From Cordylochernes scorpioides (lineage: Eukaryota; Arthropoda; Arachnida; Pseudoscorpiones; Chernetidae), in assembly GCA_030710605.1 (NCBI GenBank), contig CP092874.1, forward strand, positions 24,089,921-24,153,920: a stretch of DNA of 64,000 nt. Reading direction: 5' to 3'. Within the stretch, counting starts at the first letter, position 1; each line of letters begins with the position of its first letter. The notes beneath the pieces are model-generated. The model saw only the letters and a list, made by a program, of their open reading frames with translations, searched no databases and was not told the DNA's origin. Below, one piece after another: positions 44,123 through 57,491 of the stretch. The translations under genes were made by a program, and so were the position numbers.

Positions 44123-44645
44123 CAAATATTTATTTTGAAATGTTTATACTTATAAGAAACGCTGTGTAGAAGTTAAGAAAAAAAAGGCATTTCCTGATCG
44201 TGAAACTGAGAGTTGCTGATAGCTTGCGCCATCTATCGGAATAAATAACAACTAATCGTTGATTTTTTAATTATTCCAGAATTGGTCAAATACCGCTATT
44301 CTTGCTGTGTAGAAGAGTTTTGTTGACTTTGCATAGAATTATTAAAGATACTGATTCCAAGAAGATTGAGATCAAACATTATAGATTTACAAGAGAGAGA
44401 ACAAAATATAACATAGTAAACAAAGAGAAACTCATCTTCTTACAGTTAGCACCTATTTACTTGTGATCTTACACACATTTTTTTGCTTATCCCTAGTACA
44501 CGTGGTACAGACCATCATAATCATGGTGGGTAGAAGTAGTTGACTGTTTTTACTGTAAATGCACCACACCGGCATTCATAGTTCTTTAAATAAAAGACAC
44601 TTCGGCCAGTAAATATTTTTACTAAAGAGATTTGTGATTACAAAG

Positions 44646-45112
44646 TTTATAAATTTGCGGGACAAGAATGGAGCCGGGGCCACATCACCATATACTCTCA
44701 TGTATGGGGCTGAAAGACGAACGAGAAGTGCTCCTCAGTGAAATAGGCCTTGAGGGACTCTCTTTGGAGCTCCTGTTGAATGAGGTGGTGAGCTGGAGCT
44801 TTTGCGTTGTTCAAATTTTGGAAGACGGCTGAAGAGAAAAGGAAGCTAGATACATAATTTAATTGATGTAAATAATTATATGTAAATAATCTTTGTCAGG
44901 ATTAGAATGACGAATCCTGTATGGGACTTTGATTCCAGTAAAAGGCTTGTTGCTTCTGTTGTATATAGTCACAGTGTAGAAAATACTATACTATACCTAC
45001 TACATATATCTCTGTATTCTTAGTTCTCTTCTCTTCAATTACTCTGTAAACTGGCGAATCCTGTATAGGACGAGAGGTCCTCAATAAAGGCTTTTTTTGT
45101 TGTTTTGTTGTT
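44646..45112 (+). mobile_element. Two non-LTR tails in one insertion, right arm only
   Basis: 44650-44965 encodes an apparent ORF C-terminus (SEIGLEGLSLELLLNEVVS) and ends GGGAC tttgat TCC, AGTAAAAGG and a TTG-rich tail. 45000-45112 ends AGGAC gagag GTCCT, AATAAAGG and (TTG)n. Outer flanks show a duplication gattacaaag(g)tt. It could be a template-switch product or two nested insertions. Confidence 0.6.
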
Positions 45113-45864
45113 GTTGATTACAAAGGTTATTATTTATTTTATTTTTTGCTTATCCCTAGTACACGTGGTACAGACCATGATAATCATGGTGGGTAGTTAG
45201 CGACTGCTTTTACTGTAAGCGCACCACATGTCTACACATGTAAAAAGCAGTTCGACTTTGCACTTACAAATGTATCAGAGCCCCGTTTTGGTTACTTGCA
45301 CTCGCTGGTGGGGTTGGACTTTTTCAAGAATCAGGGGCCATTGAAACATTTTTTTTTATCAGAAAAAAAGTGTTTAATGAGGGAATCGAACCCGAGTCGT
45401 AGCGGTCGAAAACACCCTTCCACCGACCCCCCTTCTTACACACATACTCTATGGGGGAACAATTAATTAATTAAATTCAAAATATAAATACAACAAGTTT
45501 TTAACCCGAAAGTCTTACGAATGGTAATAAATTAGTGAATGATTTTTTTTTTGCGCGGGGAAGTATCTGATTAATTATATAAAAAAATTAATTATTGCTC
45601 AATTAATCCCCCCCATTCCTAATTACATCTCTAAATATGTATATAGGTTAATTTTTCCAAGACTGCAAGAAGGAAAAAAAGACCTAGCAAAGTAACTGAA
45701 CTGTGTGGAAATATTTCACAAGATGCAACCATTTACTCAATAATCTACTTCTTCACTGTGTTCTAAGCACGAAAAACGATGTATATAGTCTTTTGTACAT
45801 ATATATTCTTTCCTTTTCTTCTTTTTCTCTTTTCTGAGCGAGGATTTCAGATTCATTTTTAACA

Positions 45865-46765
45865 GGAGTCTGTATAAGATGGAATGTCTTAATAAAGGCT
45901 TGTGTGTGTATAGGTTAAAATTGTATATAGATTTACCTACTTGTTCGCTGTGTATTGTCCCGGCTGACCCCTCCGGTTCTTCGCGACTACGCCGCTTCTT
46001 CCGTCGTGGATCACCCACCCGGGCTCCCGTTGCTCTTCCTCTGCAGCTGTACCCTGCAGAGCACCCAAGGACGTCTGAGAACCACCGCTAAAGTGGAACT
46101 CCTTTCCTTTGGCAGTATCTCTCGGCCTTACCACTGGTGGGGGGACACGAGAGACTTACCAGAAGAGTAGCAGCAGCAATGTGGCGATGGCGAGAGGAAC
46201 AACAGCAAGCGGCACCAAGACTTCCAACACTACTTTTTATTGTCATTTCTACTAAACATTACATATAACTTGAATAACAAACAACGGGTATTTACATTAC
46301 GTTACCTCCTGGGGCCAATATGAACATCTATTCACATACATTTTCCCCAGGAAACAGGACCACAGCAGTCGGCGATTCCCACACCAGTTTCAGATGGAAA
46401 CAGGCGAAAGCGCCATCTATTGACGGAGGTTGTAGGTGTTTTGAGGCCTTATACGCGACAATATTATTCTTCTTTTCCCTGATACTGGATCTTGTACGGA
46501 GAAAATCTGTTTATAAAACTAAGATCTTAATAAAGGTTTAATGTGTGACAATTAAACAACTTTATTGACATCTCGTCAATCTTTACACTCAAAGGGAGTT
46601 ATAAGGTAATAATAATGGTAGGAATGAAGAGAGATATATACAATCGACGTAGCCCTCTCCGAGAGCACGTCCTGGTTCAGGAGCTTAAAGCCGCCTTGAA
46701 TCTAGACAGATCCCTGCCATTTGGGGAGTTCGGAACTTGTTTGATGATAGTTTGATGAAGGTTTA
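45865..46765. repeat. Mirrored cluster of retroposon tails
   Basis: 45865-45915 (hairpin AAGA..TCTT), 45945-46540 (GC-rich retroposon) and 46547-46765 (ORF1-derived tail, minus) mirror 24395-24660, 23775-24390 and 23555-23762. The left-arm insertions at 21811 and 23136 are missing here. Confidence 0.65.
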
Positions 46766-46856
46766 ATGTGTGATCTCTTGTGGATTTATTATAGTTTGTA
46801 TATGCAAACACTTTGTGCGTGTCACCTATAAACACAACAGAAAAATACCTAAATAT

Positions 46857-47425
46857 ACTCATGGACAAAACTTGAGGAATTCGTTATTACAGAATTGTGG
46901 ATTTCGTCAAATTACAAAAAAAAATAAAAATAAAAATCATAAGACGACATAACTTTTTAAATTTATTTTATTAAAGAAAGCTTTCGGACAAGTCCTTCTT
47001 CAGCTAACTGAAACTTTTAGTTAGGTGAAAAAGGGCTTGCACGAAAGCTCCCTTTAATCAAGTAAATAAATAAAAAGTTGAGGCGTTTCATGATTTTTTT
47101 TTTTTTTATAATTTCAAGAAGTTTTACCTTTTATCATATATATCGGGAATAAGACTATAACACTGAAAGATATTACAGTGACCTTTATTGAAGACACACG
47201 AGATAACTTAGTTGGAACAAAATTTTCTCTTCAAATTAAAGACACTTCAGCCAGCAAAAAAGATATACTGGCCGAAGTATCTTTAAATTGCAGAACTATG
47301 AATGCCGGCCAGGCAGCCTCTATTTTTACGAAAATTGTCTCTGTCTCTTTGAAATAAAAAAAAAATAGACGACCGGCGCCATCAAAGACATTCAACTTTC
47401 TCAAGTTTTGTCCATGAGTATAAAA
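46857..47425. mobile_element. Tc1/mariner-type MITE with nested hairpin repeat
   Basis: Begins ctcatggacaaaacttgagg and ends with its inverse. Inside, 46960-47065 holds an inverted repeat with CTGAAGAAGGACTTGTCCGA on minus (46981-47003). Confidence 0.55.
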
Positions 47426-47644
47426 GTAGAAACGGTTTATGTGCAATATATACAGTAAAACAAACTCCTTGTAAAGGACAACATCTAGTTACGAGAGCCA
47501 AAATGTCCTTTAGAGAGAGATGTCCTCTTTTTTACTGGAGACTTGCTATAAATGAAAATAATAATTTGTCATTGAAAATTGTCCTTTGCAGAGAAGTGTC
47601 ATCTAGCAAAAGTGTCCTCTCATGGAAGTTCTACTATATAAATA

Positions 47645-47897
47645 CACCAATACCTCGCTTTGCGTCGTTTCGTTTTGCGTTTTATCGAAGTTGCGTCGCT
47701 GCTTAATTTTTACTGATTTTCACTGTTTTTCGAAGTTGCGTTGTTTTGGATTCGAGTCTTTAATTTTTTTTGATTTTTTTTTGCCTAAAATATGGCAACA
47801 CCTTTGTTTTTGATTGCGCCATGCCATCAAAATTTTATTTTCACTTTGCGTCGTGTTTTTTTGGAACGTAACCCCGACGCAAAGCGAGGTATGGGTG
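47645..47897. mobile_element. pogo/Tigger-like MITE, right arm only
   Basis: 253 bp between TA dinucleotides; ends CACCAATACCTCGCTTTGCG and inverse. No copy at the mirrored position near 20960. Confidence 0.8.
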
Positions 47898-48630
47898 TAT
47901 TCTGTATAACCCTTCAACCGTTTTATTTATATTCACGGACAAAACTTCGCCGGTTTTGTTCACACTTGGTTATCTCGTGTGTATACAATAAAGGTCACTG
48001 TAATATCTTTCAGAGTTATTGTCTGTATCCTAATATATATGCTAAATGGTACAACTTCCTTAAGTTTTGTCTATGAGTGTAGTTTAAATAAAACCAACCG
48101 TCATTATAATTTTTTTTTTCTATAAAAAGGGAAAATACAAAATTATCCATGTATCCGCTACCATTTCTTTAAATAAAACTTACATCTCAAATGGTAAAAA
48201 AATTACTACCAAGTCAGGGCGCCAGTGAAAGAGGAAGAAATACTTCTGCAAGACTCTTGCTTCTTCCTAAATTGTATCCTGGAGGAAACTCTGGTTGGTT
48301 TTCCTTGTTCTCTGTCAACCTTCCTGGTAGCAACACTCATTCAAATATTCCTTATATCTAATTAACACATATATAGATAGGATTTAGGAACTCACTGACT
48401 TAACTGTCACCGAGATGGAACATCGAGCTCAAGACAGTGATGACTGACATCGTGTTTGGGATGTAATACGTACAGTACAACGTTCGATCACGGATAAAAT
48501 TATTTAATATATAGAAAATTAGGAAAGATAAACTTCAGGATGACACATCATTTTATTTAAGGCACAAGCACAATCTACAAGACAAGATAATCAATAAGGG
48601 AAGTATACAGAGTAACAAGATATATAAATA

Positions 48631-48909
48631 CACCCATACCTCGCTTTGCGTCGGGGTTACGTTCCAAAAAAACATGACGCAAATTGAAACTACGCAAAGT
48701 GAAAATAAAATTTTGATGGCATCGCGCAATCAAAAACAAAGGTGTTGCCATATTTTAGGGAAAAAAAAATTAAAAAAATTAAAGACTCGAATCCAAAACA
48801 ACGGAATTTCGAAAATCTAACGACGCACAGTGAAAATCAGTAAAAATTAAGCAGCGACGCAACTTCGAAAAAAACGCAAAACGAAACGACACAAAGCGAG
48901 GTATTGGTG
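48631..48909. mobile_element. pogo/Tigger-like MITE, shared
   Basis: Mirror of 19911-20190, TA-flanked. From 48916 to 49450 the sequence mirrors 19380-19900 and holds no gene. Confidence 0.8.
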
Positions 48910-49628
48910 TATTGTATGTCAAAATGAATAATCTGTTTATAAAATATAAATATTTCGCTACAATATGCATTTACAAACATAAAATTCCATGGAGTGTTAC
49001 CTCAACGATGATATCCCATTAACTGTAAAGCGATGTAAAGTGAGAATTTTCTTTTCACTATATATATATATTTAAACATAATCACATCTATTATTGAAAT
49101 CCCCAAGAACTTAAAATACACTCTGTGTAATAATGAATTTAGCCAGGACTTTCCACACTACATGTTTTACTGTGAGTGATTCTCCGCAAGAAGATTGCTT
49201 ATGAAAACAATTCTGCATATGTTTTATTGACAAAAATAGTGAAAAGCAGGACCAATGCATTGGCTTTTCATAAATTCTGGAAAACAACACAGACAATAGA
49301 CGTAACACAGATGATGGATCTAACTTGAAAGAAGGTCGATGTCAATCTCCACTTTCTGTAAATAACTGTTATGTTTACTTGTGTTTACCTATCCTGGGAG
49401 TATATCCTTTATGGGACGATTGTCCTTAATAAAGGCTTTTTGTTGTTGTATTCGGCTTTTGTATAGTTAACTGAATGGCCAACTTATTAGCAATCATGGT
49501 CTGTTATTACACTGGAACACCTTTCACACAAATTATAAAACCGTTGCCATGATAGCTCTTTCTTTCAGAAATCTCATCCCTTCAGCGTGTATATTGACAG
49601 AATGGATTTATGGTACCTTTTGTGCCTA

Positions 49629-50073
49629 CATGGTAACATGTGTAGACATGTGGTGTACTTACAGTACAAGCTGTCACAACCCTCTACCTACCATGTTATC
49701 ATGGCCTGGTACTACATGTGTAAACATGTGGTGTACTTACAGTACAAGCTGTCACAACCCTCTACCCACCATGTTATCATGGCCTGGTACTACATGTGTA
49801 GACATGTGGTGTACTTACAGTACAAGTTGTCACAACCCTCTACCTACCATAGTTATCATGACCTGGTACTACATGTGTAGACATGTGGTGTACCTACAGT
49901 ACAAGCTGTCACAACCCTCTACCCACCATGGTTATCATGGCCTGGTACTACATGTGTAGACATGTGGTATACTTACAGTACAAGCTGTCATAACTCTCTT
50001 CCCACCATGTTATCATGGCCTGGTACTACATGTGTAGACATGTGGTGTACTTACAATACAAGCTGTCATAACC
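49629..50073. repeat. 78-bp satellite, first block
   Basis: Monomer acatgtgtagacatgtggtg, tacttacagtacaagctgtc, acaaccctctacccaccatg, ttatcatggcctggtact. 78 is 26 codons, so long repetitive frames arise. It continues at 50340-50778 and 53084-53838; the three blocks were one array before two insertions split it. Confidence 0.95.
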
Positions 50074-50089
50074 CTCTACCCACCATGTT

Positions 50090-50339
50090 GAGCCCCTCAT
50101 CAAGCGCCTACCCACTCGGGATAGGTACACCCTCGGTGGATTGATGAGCACCGCCATCAGGCGCGCTCGGGAATTAGATCCTTCTATACTCGAATGTATG
50201 TCCGCACTCAGGAAATTACTACCTGCTTGAGTCCAGACGACCCTCGGTGAGGACACCGCCTCTGAATTGTTGCTTAACTCTTTGTAGTTTGCCGATTGTC
50301 TAAGATGACAATAAAAAATTGTTTAATTGTCAAAATTGT
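50090..50339 (+). mobile_element. 5'-truncated ORF1-type retroposon inside the satellite
   Basis: 250 bp flanked by the 16-bp duplication ctctacccaccatgtt (50074-50089, 50340-50355). It encodes an ORF1 C-terminus (about 48 codons to the TGA near 50230) similar to that of the larger element at 50779. The tail is TTGTC taagat GACAA TAAAAAATTG, then tttaattgtc. Confidence 0.8.
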
Positions 50340-50778
50340 CTCTACCCACCATGTTATCATGGCCTGGTACTACATGTGTAGACATGTGGTGTACTTACAG
50401 TACAATCTGTCACAACCCTCTACCCACCATGTTATCATGGCCTGGTACTACATGTGTAGACATGTGGTGTACTTACAGTACAAGCTGTCACAACCCTCCA
50501 CCCACCATGTTATCATGGCCTGATACTACATGTGTAGACATGTGGTGTACTTACAGTACAAGCTGTCACAACCCTCTACCCACCATGTTATCATGGCCTG
50601 GTACTACATGTGTAGACATGTGGTGTACTTACAGTACAAGCTGTCACAACCCTCTACCCACCATGTTATCATGGCCTGGTACTACATGTGTAGACATGTG
50701 GTGTACTTACAGTACAAGCTGTCACAACCCTCTACCCACCATGTTATCATGGCCTGGTACTACATGTGTAGACATGTG
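50340..50778. repeat. 78-bp satellite, second block
   Basis: About 5.6 monomers, nearly identical to each other. Confidence 0.95.
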
Positions 50779-50854
50779 ACAATGACAATTAAAACATACT
50801 TTATTGACACTCGTCAATAGTTACATTCAATCAAGAATTAATGGGATTTACAGA

Positions 50855-53014
<2,160 letters not shown>

Positions 53015-53083
53015 CCGCGACACTTTTCGCCCGCCAGAGGCGAAACACTCAGGAGCTCGCGCGACGCGTGGCCGCACGGCCGA

Positions 53084-53838
53084 GTGTAGACATGTGGTGT
53101 ACTTACAGTACAAGCTGTCACAACCCTCTACCCACCATGTTATCATGGCCTGGTACTACATGTGTAGACATGTGGTGTACTTACGGTACAAGCTGTCACA
53201 ACCCTCTACCCACCATGTTATCATGGCCTGGTACTACATGTGTAGACATGTGGTGTACTTACAGTACAAGCTGTCACAACCCTCTACCCACCATAGTTAT
53301 CATGGCCTGGTACTACATGTGTAGACATGTGGTGTACTTACAGTACAAGCTGTCACAACCCTCTACCCACCATGTTATCATGGCCTGGTACTACATGTGT
53401 AGACATGTGGTGTACTTACAGTACAAGCTGTCACAACCCTCTACCCACCATGTTATCATGGCCTGGTACTACATGTGTAGACATGTGGTGTACTTACAGT
53501 ACAAGCTGTCACAACCCTCTACCCACCATGTTATCATGGCCTGGTACTACATGTGTAGACATGTGGTGTACTTACAGTACAAGCTGTCATAACCCTCTAC
53601 CCACCATGTTATCATGGCCTGGTACTACATGTGTAGACATGTAGTGTACTTACAGTACAAGCTGTCATAACCCTCTACCCACCATGTTATCATGGCCTGG
53701 TACTACATGTGTAGACATGTGGTGTACTTACAGTACAAGCTGTCACAACCCTCTACCCACCATGTTATCATGGCCTGGTACTACATGTGTAGACATGTGG
53801 TGTACTTACAGTACAAGCTGTCACAACCCTCTACCCAC
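53084..53838. repeat. 78-bp satellite, third block
   Basis: About 9.7 monomers; the last ends at ctacccac, then single-copy DNA. From 53840 to 54170 the DNA is AT-rich without a gene. Confidence 0.95.
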
Positions 53839-54180
53839 TGTTTTATGGCATACACCTAGTGTATTTGTAAATATAATAATTTAAAAAAAATCAATGATGA
53901 TATATAAGGTAATTTTCTCTTCTATTCTTTTCTAGAAAAATTCCCACATTCTCATAATGAATCATCTTTTGTTTGCCATTAACGTATTTTTGTCGATTTT
54001 ATGATGGCTAAATATTCTGAACAACGAACATACATTTATTTATCAGTATAAAAAATAGAATTCCAGTTACAGAAACGTTGCTAATGTTTCGAAAGACATT
54101 CGACGAGACATGCCTAGAGAAAACGGCAGTTTATGGATAGTATAGCCGCTCCTAAAACTGTACTCTGTATAAGCTTGTTT

Positions 54181-54722
54181 GGCGGTACAACTACTACAAT
54201 AGGAAGGATACAGAGAATATTAGCATGGTCCCTGTGATACCAGTTCGGCGGTACAACTACTACAATAGGAAGGATACAGAGAAGATTAGCATGGCCCCTG
54301 TGATACCAGTTCGGCGGTACTACTACTACAATAGGAAGGATACAGAGAAGATTAGCATGGCCCCTGTGATACCAGTTCGGCGATACAACTACTACAATAG
54401 GAAGGATACAGAGAAGCATGGCCCCTGTGATACCACGGTACAACTACTACAATAGGAAGGATACAGAGAAGATTAACATGGCCCCTGTGATACCAGTTCG
54501 GCGATACAACTACTACAATTGGAAGGATACAGAGAAGATTAACATGGCCCCTGTGATACCAGTTCGGCGATACAACTACTACAATTGGAAGGATACAGAG
54601 AAGATTAACATGGCCCCTGTGATACCAGTTCGGCGATACAACTACTACAATTGGAAGGATAGAGAGAAGATTAGCATGGCCCCTAGACAAGGATGACACG
54701 AAAAATCGTGAAGCGTTCTAAA
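54181..54722 (+). repeat. Tandem array derived from U6 snRNA
   Basis: Eight units of about 66 bp, each like U6 positions of about 10-60: ggcggtacaactactacaat, aggaaggATACAGAGAAGAT, TAGCATGGCCCCT, then a tgataccagttc joint. The ACAGAGA box is intact in most units. Only the last unit (54632-54722) continues into the U6 3' half (caaggatgacacg, cgtgaagcgttct). The fourth unit has a short deletion. It is not a working U6 gene; sequence continues after it without a T run. Confidence 0.85.
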
Positions 54723-54829
54723 AGTGGACGAAGGTCAATCCAAGATATTCCAAGAGTCGGAAGACCTATAGAGAAGAAAACAGAAAAAGATATTAACCAA
54801 ATTGCAGAAAAAAATCGAAAATCGAAAAA

Positions 54830-55036
54830 TTGGCATATATGAACTTCCGGGGACTAGTTAATTCCATTATTCCAGACAATCTGCAAATAGAGAAGTTGTC
54901 CAAATTTGTCTCTAGACATTCCACACTCGAACAGAAACGCCGAGAAAGATGTGAGACCATGCTTGAAATGGATACAGATGATACGACTTTAGACAACGCT
55001 TCCCTACCCTTGATCCATTCTTGTATAAAACTATAA
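54830..55036 (+). CDS. Small ORF downstream of the U6-like array, unidentified
   Basis: 68 codons ending 14 bases before an AT-rich tail. Compositionally protein-like (balanced, charged: LEQKRRERCETMLEMDTDD) and different from the surrounding repeats. Upstream in another frame is a short basic stretch (VGRPIEKKTEKDIN). It may be the 3' end of an mRNA fused to U6 during retrotransposition. Not recognised. Confidence 0.3.
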   Translation: MAYMNFRGLVNSIIPDNLQIEKLSKFVSRHSTLEQKRRERCETMLEMDTDDTTLDNASLPLIHSCIKL

Positions 55037-55539
55037 AGAAGCTTTATAATTATGTATAATATATTTTTGTCTATTCCTTTTTCACACGTACCAATCTAAA
55101 TTTCTCTCAATACTAATTATTGTGTTTTATAGAAAAGGAACTGTTTGTTCTCGATTGTTTCCATACAAGTTTACTCCAAGCCATTTCTTTCTTCTTTTCC
55201 CTTATTTGATACATTGTAAATAACATTGCTGATTATTTAAGAAAAAAGAAAGTGGCATCTCCTTATCGTGCAACTGAAAGTTGCTGATGGCTTGCGTCAT
55301 CAATCGAAATAAATATCAACTATTCATTGATTTTTAATTATTCCAGAATTGGCCAAATACCCATTCTTGATTAATCAAGAAAAGTTAACCATTTACGTTT
55401 TTCGCATTGCTGGTTATTGTTACTATAACTGTTATTTCTGTATATACCCTACATTTCTACTCGGAGAATCTGTATAAGACCAAAAGGTCTTAATAAAGTA
55501 TTTTGTTGTTGTTGTTGGTTACAGATGATAACGAATGGT

Positions 55540-56560
55540 TCAAGAAAGTAATAACGGGGGTTGAGACGTGGGTTAATGGTTATGACCCGGAAACCAGACA
55601 TTAATCAAAAGAATGGTGCGGTAAAGAAGAAACCAAAACACAAAAAGCTTGCTTCTCAAAATCCAAATTCGAAGTTCAGTTAGAGACATTTTTTCATTAT
55701 AATTTTTTGCTAATATTTTGTTCCGGAAGGACAAACCATAAATCAATACAAACCAAAAACGCGCCATCTATATATAACGAATGAAGACATCAAGACGTGA
55801 ATGTATCTTTCACAAATAAATCAAAGTGCGATGAAAAAATATTGGGAGGGCTTGGCTCATCAGTGGCTCATGAAACAGCATGTCTATGTCAATGTTTTGT
55901 GACGGCTATGGGAAGCCATAAGAAGTAAATTACCAGAAAAATGTATTTCTCAGGATTAGCAGAAGAGCTTAAATTGACTTGTTCCATATGTAAATACCTG
56001 TTTTCTTTCCTCTTTTCGCTCTCCACTTCTCCCATCCATATTTCCAATTTTTTTTTTCTTATTTTTTATTCTTTCTTATAATCTGTATATATTTACCATA
56101 TGTATATAATCTTTCTCCATTTATTATTTCCCACTTTCATAGGTTTCTCCGTCTTGTAACCCCAAGGAGAATCCTCTGTAAGAACTGTGTGTCTTAATAA
56201 AGGTTTGTGTGTGTGTGTATTTCTCAGGATTGGGGTTTACAACATGATAACGCCAGACCTCAAAAGTCTATTTCAATTCTGAATTTCTTGGCCAAGAACA
56301 AAGTTCTTTTATTTCCCCAAACCTCATACACACCAGATCTTTTCCTAAATGACTTTTTCCAATACAGTAAAATGTAAATATCTCTTAAAGGGCAGCGATT
56401 CCAGTCACAAGAATAGATAAAAGAAAAATCACCAAAGTTCCCCAGAAACTTGGAAAAAGACTATTAAAAAAATACTACGAAAATTTGGGAAGCGAGATGA
56501 CATAGGTGTTTAGATGCGGTTGGGAATTATTTAGAGAAGATTACTAAATAAAATTTTCTC
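55540..56560 (+). pseudogene. Decayed mariner transposase relic, mirror copy
   Basis: Plus-strand remnants: KVITGVETWVNGYDPET near 55545, KACFSKSKFEVQLETFF region, then interrupted by a dispersed repeat (55740-55900) and a SINE (55957-56215). The catalytic Asp of the GDETW motif is changed (GVETW). Confidence 0.65.
55957..56215 (+). mobile_element. SINE-like retroposon, right arm only
   Basis: Flanked by the duplication tgtatttctcaggatt. Ends aatcctctgtaagaactgtg, GTCTTAATAAAGG and tgtgtgtg. The mirrored site in the left arm (near 11815) is empty. Confidence 0.75.
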
Positions 56561-56624
56561 TTTTTATCTTATATTCATTTTGATTTTCAAAAATACTGAA
56601 ATTTAAAAAAGTATCTTGTATACA

Positions 56625-56840
56625 CCCATGGACAAAACATTAGGAAGTTGTACCTTTTACCATGTATATCGGGACAATAACTCTGAAAGATATTACAATG
56701 ACCTTTATTGAAAACACATGAGATAACCAAGTGTGAACAAAATTATTTCTGTCTTCTTGAAAAGAAAAAAAAAAAAAAAAAAACGGACGACCGGCGACCT
56801 CAAAGACTTTTCAAACTTCCTTAAGTTTTGTCCACAAGAA
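56625..56840. mobile_element. Tc1/mariner-type MITE, mirror
   Basis: Mirror of 11218-11425; ends ccatggacaaaacattagga and inverse. From 56840 to 57490 the sequence mirrors 10557-11215 and has no gene. Confidence 0.65.
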
Positions 56841-57491
56841 TATATATATCCTAGCCATTTGCTCTTTCTGGTTCCTATTTTATTGATACTTTGTCATTTG
56901 TCTCCAACCATCTCATTAGACTTAAAACATTTTTATTTGAAGTTGTGTTTCTTGTGTGTATAAAAAGTTTCTCACAAGACAGAATAATTTAAAAGAATAT
57001 TCAACTCTTAGAGTACCGGGAAGGGGTAACCCATCATCTGATGTCCTGACAAGTTGACAAATTCCTTAGTCAAACATCGTTATACAAATGACGGAAGCTA
57101 CCAGGTATGCAAATATGACGTTCAAGCTTCCTTAATTTGCATAGTTAATGTATATATAAGAGATTTGTCACACCATTCTCCCTCGGAATGTCTAAACCAA
57201 ACTTACAGAAAGTTTTCCTTGATTTGCATAAGACAAGGATATATGTAGATATAAGGGATTTGAGCAGAGGAAGTTAATCATATCATTAGTCACACAGAGG
57301 TCTCCTGAACTGACTCAACTTCCGCGACTGGCTACCCGGAAGTTGGATTTACCTCACTGGATGACTTACATTGGCTTGACTCAAATTTGGGGGAAACGAC
57401 GCTGTAATGCTGCCGATTCCATTTCTCTAAACTCCTCGCTATTTCTATTCATTGGGTGGTGACTTGTGTTTTTTGTCTATCTAGTGAGATA

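Noticed and set aside
54114-54699. Frames of about 100 codons on both strands of the U6-like array
   Set aside because: 66 bp is 22 codons. The underlying sequence is non-coding U6.
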